A stretch of 64,000 nt of DNA, from NCBI RefSeq assembly GCF_000346465.2, contig NC_034009.1, positions 31,383,635-31,447,634 of the forward strand, written 5' to 3'. Below the pieces are notes generated by a model that did not search any database, was not told the origin of the DNA, and worked only from the letters and a program-made list of their open reading frames with translations. Both the position numbers and the translations under genes were made by a program. Source of the DNA: Prunus persica (Eukaryota > Streptophyta > Magnoliopsida > Rosales > Rosaceae). This document shows, one piece after another, positions 60,861 to 64,000 of this stretch; position 1 is the first letter of the stretch, and each line of letters begins with the position of its first letter.

Positions 60861-61005
60861 ATTCTATAGTGAGGATCTTATATATTGCCCTTAGATGAGG
60901 TATTATTTTTTAACCGTCGGATCTGACTAACCAATTTTATCCAACGATTAAGACATAGGACCTTACCTAAGCTAAGGGCCATATAGAAAGCCATCACTAT
61001 AGAAT
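60861..61005. mobile_element. MITE with ATTCTATAGTGA ends
   Basis: The 12-bp ends are exact inverted repeats, and weaker inverted similarity continues (GCCCTTAG[A/C]T[G/T]AGGTA). It is 145 bp and non-coding. The Mutator-like element starts directly after it. Confidence 0.7.
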
Positions 61006-61297
61006 TATGGCAAAACAACATAGTCCATGTGGTTTCTAACTTTTACCACTAAGGTTCTTGTGGTTTCAATTTCGTCACTTTTGTCACTGTGGTTTAGGAT
61101 TCCAAGCAATTCGATGATACTTCTCAATTTCCGTTAGATTACTTTTAGTTATGTTAGGGCTTGAGCATGTGCCCCTCACATGGAGGGACATTACAGTCAA
61201 ATTGAGCTATCTTATAAACCCAAAACACTGGCTCAGCCTTACACTTTCGAATTAGGCCATTTTTGGAGAAGTTTGGGAGATGTAGAACTCTGGCTAA

Positions 61298-61747
61298 GCT
61301 CCAAGGTGTCAATTTTGTAATGGAGAAATGAGATTGGGAATCTCCAAGAGAGATAGGAATGGTGGGAGACGTTTCTGGAAATGCACTAGATCTTACGTAA
61401 TGTACAAATTTATTTTTGTCAATTTTTGGGTATAAATAGTGAATCTGGTTTTTGTGTTATCAATTTTGGAATTGTGCTATGCAAGGAAGACTTTATTGTG
61501 CAGATTTATTTGGGATGATGAACCAATTAGATTCAATCAAGCAAGCAGAGAGAATGAAGCAATGAGAGAAGGTGAAGGCATTAATGGCTGCTTGGAAGAT
61601 GAATTGCAGAAGCCCAAAAGGTTGCAAGATTCTACTGTAAATTCCCTAAATGGAATTAGGGATTTGTTTTTGTTGATTTGTGGATTTCTACTATTAATTT
61701 ATGTGTTGTTGATCATGATTGTGGTTATGAAGTTGGTAAAAAATTGA
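61298..61747 (+). pseudogene. GRF-type zinc-finger protein with C-terminal TM, incomplete
   Basis: Two likely exons (61298-61396, 61490-61747) join in phase. The first encodes CQFCNGE and NGGRRFWKC, the second LLCRFIWDDEP, together matching the CxxC...GRRFxxC...C layout of GRF zinc fingers. An acidic/helical stretch and a hydrophobic C-terminus (LFLLICGFLLLIYVLLIMIV) follow, as in many small plant GRF proteins. An in-frame stop sits just before 61298 and no good start is seen, so the 5' end is missing or spliced in from elsewhere. It lies inside the MULE and converges on the transposase. Its function is unknown; the domain binds nucleic acid in other proteins. Confidence 0.5.
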
Positions 61748-62207
61748 ACGTTGGCACCATTCCCATATGTTATGTATTTTGAATGTTGTAGTTATTTTGG
61801 TTTCGAAATTTGCAAGGAATATAGAATGGAAGCTTTATTTTGATTCAAATTGCCTTATTCAATTGACATTTGTTTCAACAGCAACTTGACAATTTCATGC
61901 TACAATAAATTTCGTGTTTGCTCATTTAATATAACAGAATGCTAAATACTGCTAACAATCAATCTGCTGCTCACATTCAATTTCAAAAAAGTCACTTTCA
62001 ATTCCAAAACAACTTCAAAATGCCATTAATGTTACAACAACTAAAAAGCTTCAGAATGTTAACAACTGATGTCACTTTCAAAACATGCAGTAATTTAAAA
62101 TAATTTTACATTCAAAAGGTGCAACAATTGAAAGGTCCAACACTTTAAAATACTTTTATATTCTCAACTTCATTAATTCACAAAATAGTCAAGAATATGA
62201 ATATGTT

Positions 62208-64000
62208 TCACTTCAGTTGAATTTCTATTGTATTCACTTCCTTGGCGCTTTCCCTGGTGTTCCATGGGGCACTACTGCTAACTCCCAACAGTCTTGGACC
62301 TTGCCTTGGAGTTGGATGCACAAAAGGAAATGGATTCATAAAGGCAAAAGCAGATGGATTCACATAGGTAGAGGCAGATAGATTCACAGAACTAGATACA
62401 CCTTGCTGCAAAGTTGCATGTGATGAGCTTTTGATTTGCATTGAAAAAAATAAGTTTATCAATTATTGTAATATACATGAAGTTGGTAAAATTTTTTTTA
62501 CAAAATTATGAATTGAAACTCACATGAAGCTTTTTTCCTTCCACATCCATTTGAGAAACATATGCATTGGTTTGAGAACCTATTGCATTCATTTTAGAAC
62601 CATATCCATTGGTTTCAGAACCTCTTGCATTCATTTGAGAACCAGATGCATTGGTTTGAGAACCATAGCCTCTCTTTTTCTTTGAAGGATACCCAGTTGT
62701 CAATCTTTTATCAATATAAGTTTCAAGTAGATGGTCTTATGGCTGATTCTTACAATTCCTATTGTTGTGGTCTTTTTGAAAACATCTAGTGCAAGTAACA
62801 GTCCCTTTTCTTCTCAAATTGCACTTATGGCATTAGCTGTCTTCTCCATCTCATGATCTTTTTTTTTCTACTTCTCCTTGGTCTTCCTAGTTGTTTTATG
62901 GCAAGTGAAGGTGACAATGGTGTTTGGTTTGACCTTGGCCACATGTGAAAGCCTTTGACATCATGAATTATTGGCTCATAAGCCTTTAAGTAAGTATCTT
63001 TATGATAAAATATGGTGACATAATCTTCTGAATGTCTTCTATACAGATATATAGCATAAACATCATGAAGGCAAAGGATACCATTAAGATCCCATCTCCT
63101 ACAACTACATGTCATCTCAACTATATTTACCACATGTTGATCATGTAAATACACTTCTACTTGAAATTCATAAGTTCCAACTTAAGTTGGCATACAAGTC
63201 CTAGCTCATATATATTTGATCTTCTCCAACTTCTTCTGAATTTTAGGGCAAATGACCTCTCATGTTTGACACTATTTCCCTCTTCATTTAAAAACCTTTT
63301 CATAATGTTACACCTTATCATTTCTAGTACGGTTAGTATGGGTTTATCTCAAGCAGTCAAGAATAGCTATTAAAGGTTTCACACAAGTTATTTAACAATA
63401 TGTCACATTTAGGGGCAGTACTAAACCTATGTCTGGCCCACTTGTCTAGATCTTTTGACATCAACCAATCATATGCAACTTCATTCATATCTTTCAGTTT
63501 ATTCCTTTCAACCTCAAATTCATACCTATTTGATGCCTTAGCTGTACTTCATAACAGATCCTTTAGGCTATTGCCGTTGAACTTATCCTTGAAGTTCCCA
63601 TACATGTGCCTAACGCATCATTTATGTTGGGCTTGAGGCACCATAATGTCAAATGCTTTGTCTAGTCCCTATAATCATAAACAATCAGTTATTAAGCTTT
63701 CAAAAAAACTAAAACAAAATGAAGCCAAAAAAAAAAAAAAAGTAACAAACAATGAAGTTTCCTTTTGTTGATCAGATATAAATATCTAATCATGGTCACT
63801 TGCAGGACCAAGATCATCAATCAACAACTCCAAAAACTAACTCCAAGTATCTTTTGTTTCAAACTCCACTGCAGCATATGCAATGGGATTCGTGTTATCA
63901 TTAGCATCAACCTCTATTGCAGCTAACAATTGACCTGAAGAAAAAAAAAAATTGAAGTTAACAACAACAAAAAAAATGAAACAACTAGGCTTTACATGAG
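62208..64000 (-). pseudogene. MULE (MuDR-type) transposase remnant, runs off window
   Basis: Reading leftward from the edge: a DDE-domain block (GQLLAAIEVDANDN, then ETKDTWS followed by a stop); the RHMYGNFK-like and SKDLDKWARH regions with stops and frameshifts; a SWIM zinc finger (63.15-63.05 kb, MTCSCRRWDLNGILCLHD); a basic GRPRRSRKK segment; a frameshift; and a CCHC zinc knuckle (CTRCFQKDHNNRNC, ~62.76 kb). A C-terminal tail has six heptapeptide repeats of GS[Q/E/K][T/M]N type (~62.54-62.67 kb) and a Pro/Ser-rich end. Motif order is that of plant MuDR transposases. Several stops and at least two frameshifts show it is inactive. Confidence 0.8.

Larger units (their letters stand above)
58828..61005. 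other. Intergenic region with foldback elements
   Basis: UEV1 promoter, then a series of inverted-repeat elements: a partial MITE (59657-59793), a perfect hairpin (59815-59931), a foldback (60541-60722) and a TIR MITE (60861-61005). No gene is supported. Confidence 0.65.
61008..64000. mobile_element. Mutator-like element (MULE), left part, runs off window
   Basis: The left end (GGCAAAACAACATAGTCC, then GTGGTTT motifs repeated near 61030, 61060 and 61088) resembles terminal regions of plant MULEs. Inside are a GRF-zinc-finger-like ORF on the plus strand and a transposase remnant on the minus strand. The right end and 9-bp target duplication lie outside the window. Confidence 0.65.

Overview
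This is nuclear DNA of a flowering plant. The genes are AT-rich, split by many short GT-AG introns, and encode plant-specific families (JAZ/TIFY, PDLP, caleosin, GH17 with an X8 domain). The intergenic DNA is full of small transposon remnants. Protein sequences and repeat style suggest a woody eudicot, perhaps Rosaceae (Prunus-like), but the species cannot be fixed from sequence alone.

Layout. Plus strand: an LC8-type dynein light chain (2.7-3.9 kb), a SKIP28-like F-box protein (4.5-5.6 kb) and the 21-exon Mediator subunit MED23 (12.3-22.9 kb). Minus strand: a GPI-anchored GH17 beta-1,3-glucanase (6.2-10.3 kb), a JAZ3/TIFY6B-type jasmonate repressor (24.3-27.3 kb), PUX2 (33.3-36.0 kb), a two-exon DEAH-helicase fragment (39.8-40.4 kb), a BAP31-like ER protein (42.5-42.9 kb), a plasmodesmata-located DUF26 protein (46.2-48.2 kb), a caleosin/peroxygenase (51.3-53.2 kb) and the ubiquitin E2 variant UEV1 (56.4-58.8 kb). 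Exon phases were followed codon by codon, and every gene model closes without a frame break.

The right end (about 61-64 kb, running off the window) is a decayed Mutator-like element. It has a broken transposase on the minus strand and a GRF-zinc-finger-like ORF on the plus strand.

Intergenic regions hold six copies of a ~280 bp Helitron-like element (two of them head to tail), several foldback MITEs, hAT-like and Tourist-like MITEs, a candidate SINE and a small nuclear insertion of mitochondrial 18S rRNA. The strangest stretch is 37.5-39.7 kb. It is gene-free and carries about 16 copies of a GTATAGCC...GGCTATAC palindrome, ACACGTGGC boxes and a ~1.1 kb internal duplication.

The genes do not form a pathway, but the order is informative. 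From memory of Arabidopsis, dynein light chain-MED23-caleosin-UEV1 lie together on chromosome 1 (around At1g23220-23260), while SKIP28-GH17-PUX2-PDLP6 lie together on chromosome 2 (around At2g01620-01660). Here the two sets are interleaved in one block, as expected of an unfractionated ancestral segment. Points of regulatory interest are a JAZ intron whose retention gives an immediate stop, four G-boxes upstream of that gene, a GC-AG intron in MED23, and a stop-free 141-nt last intron in the PDLP gene.
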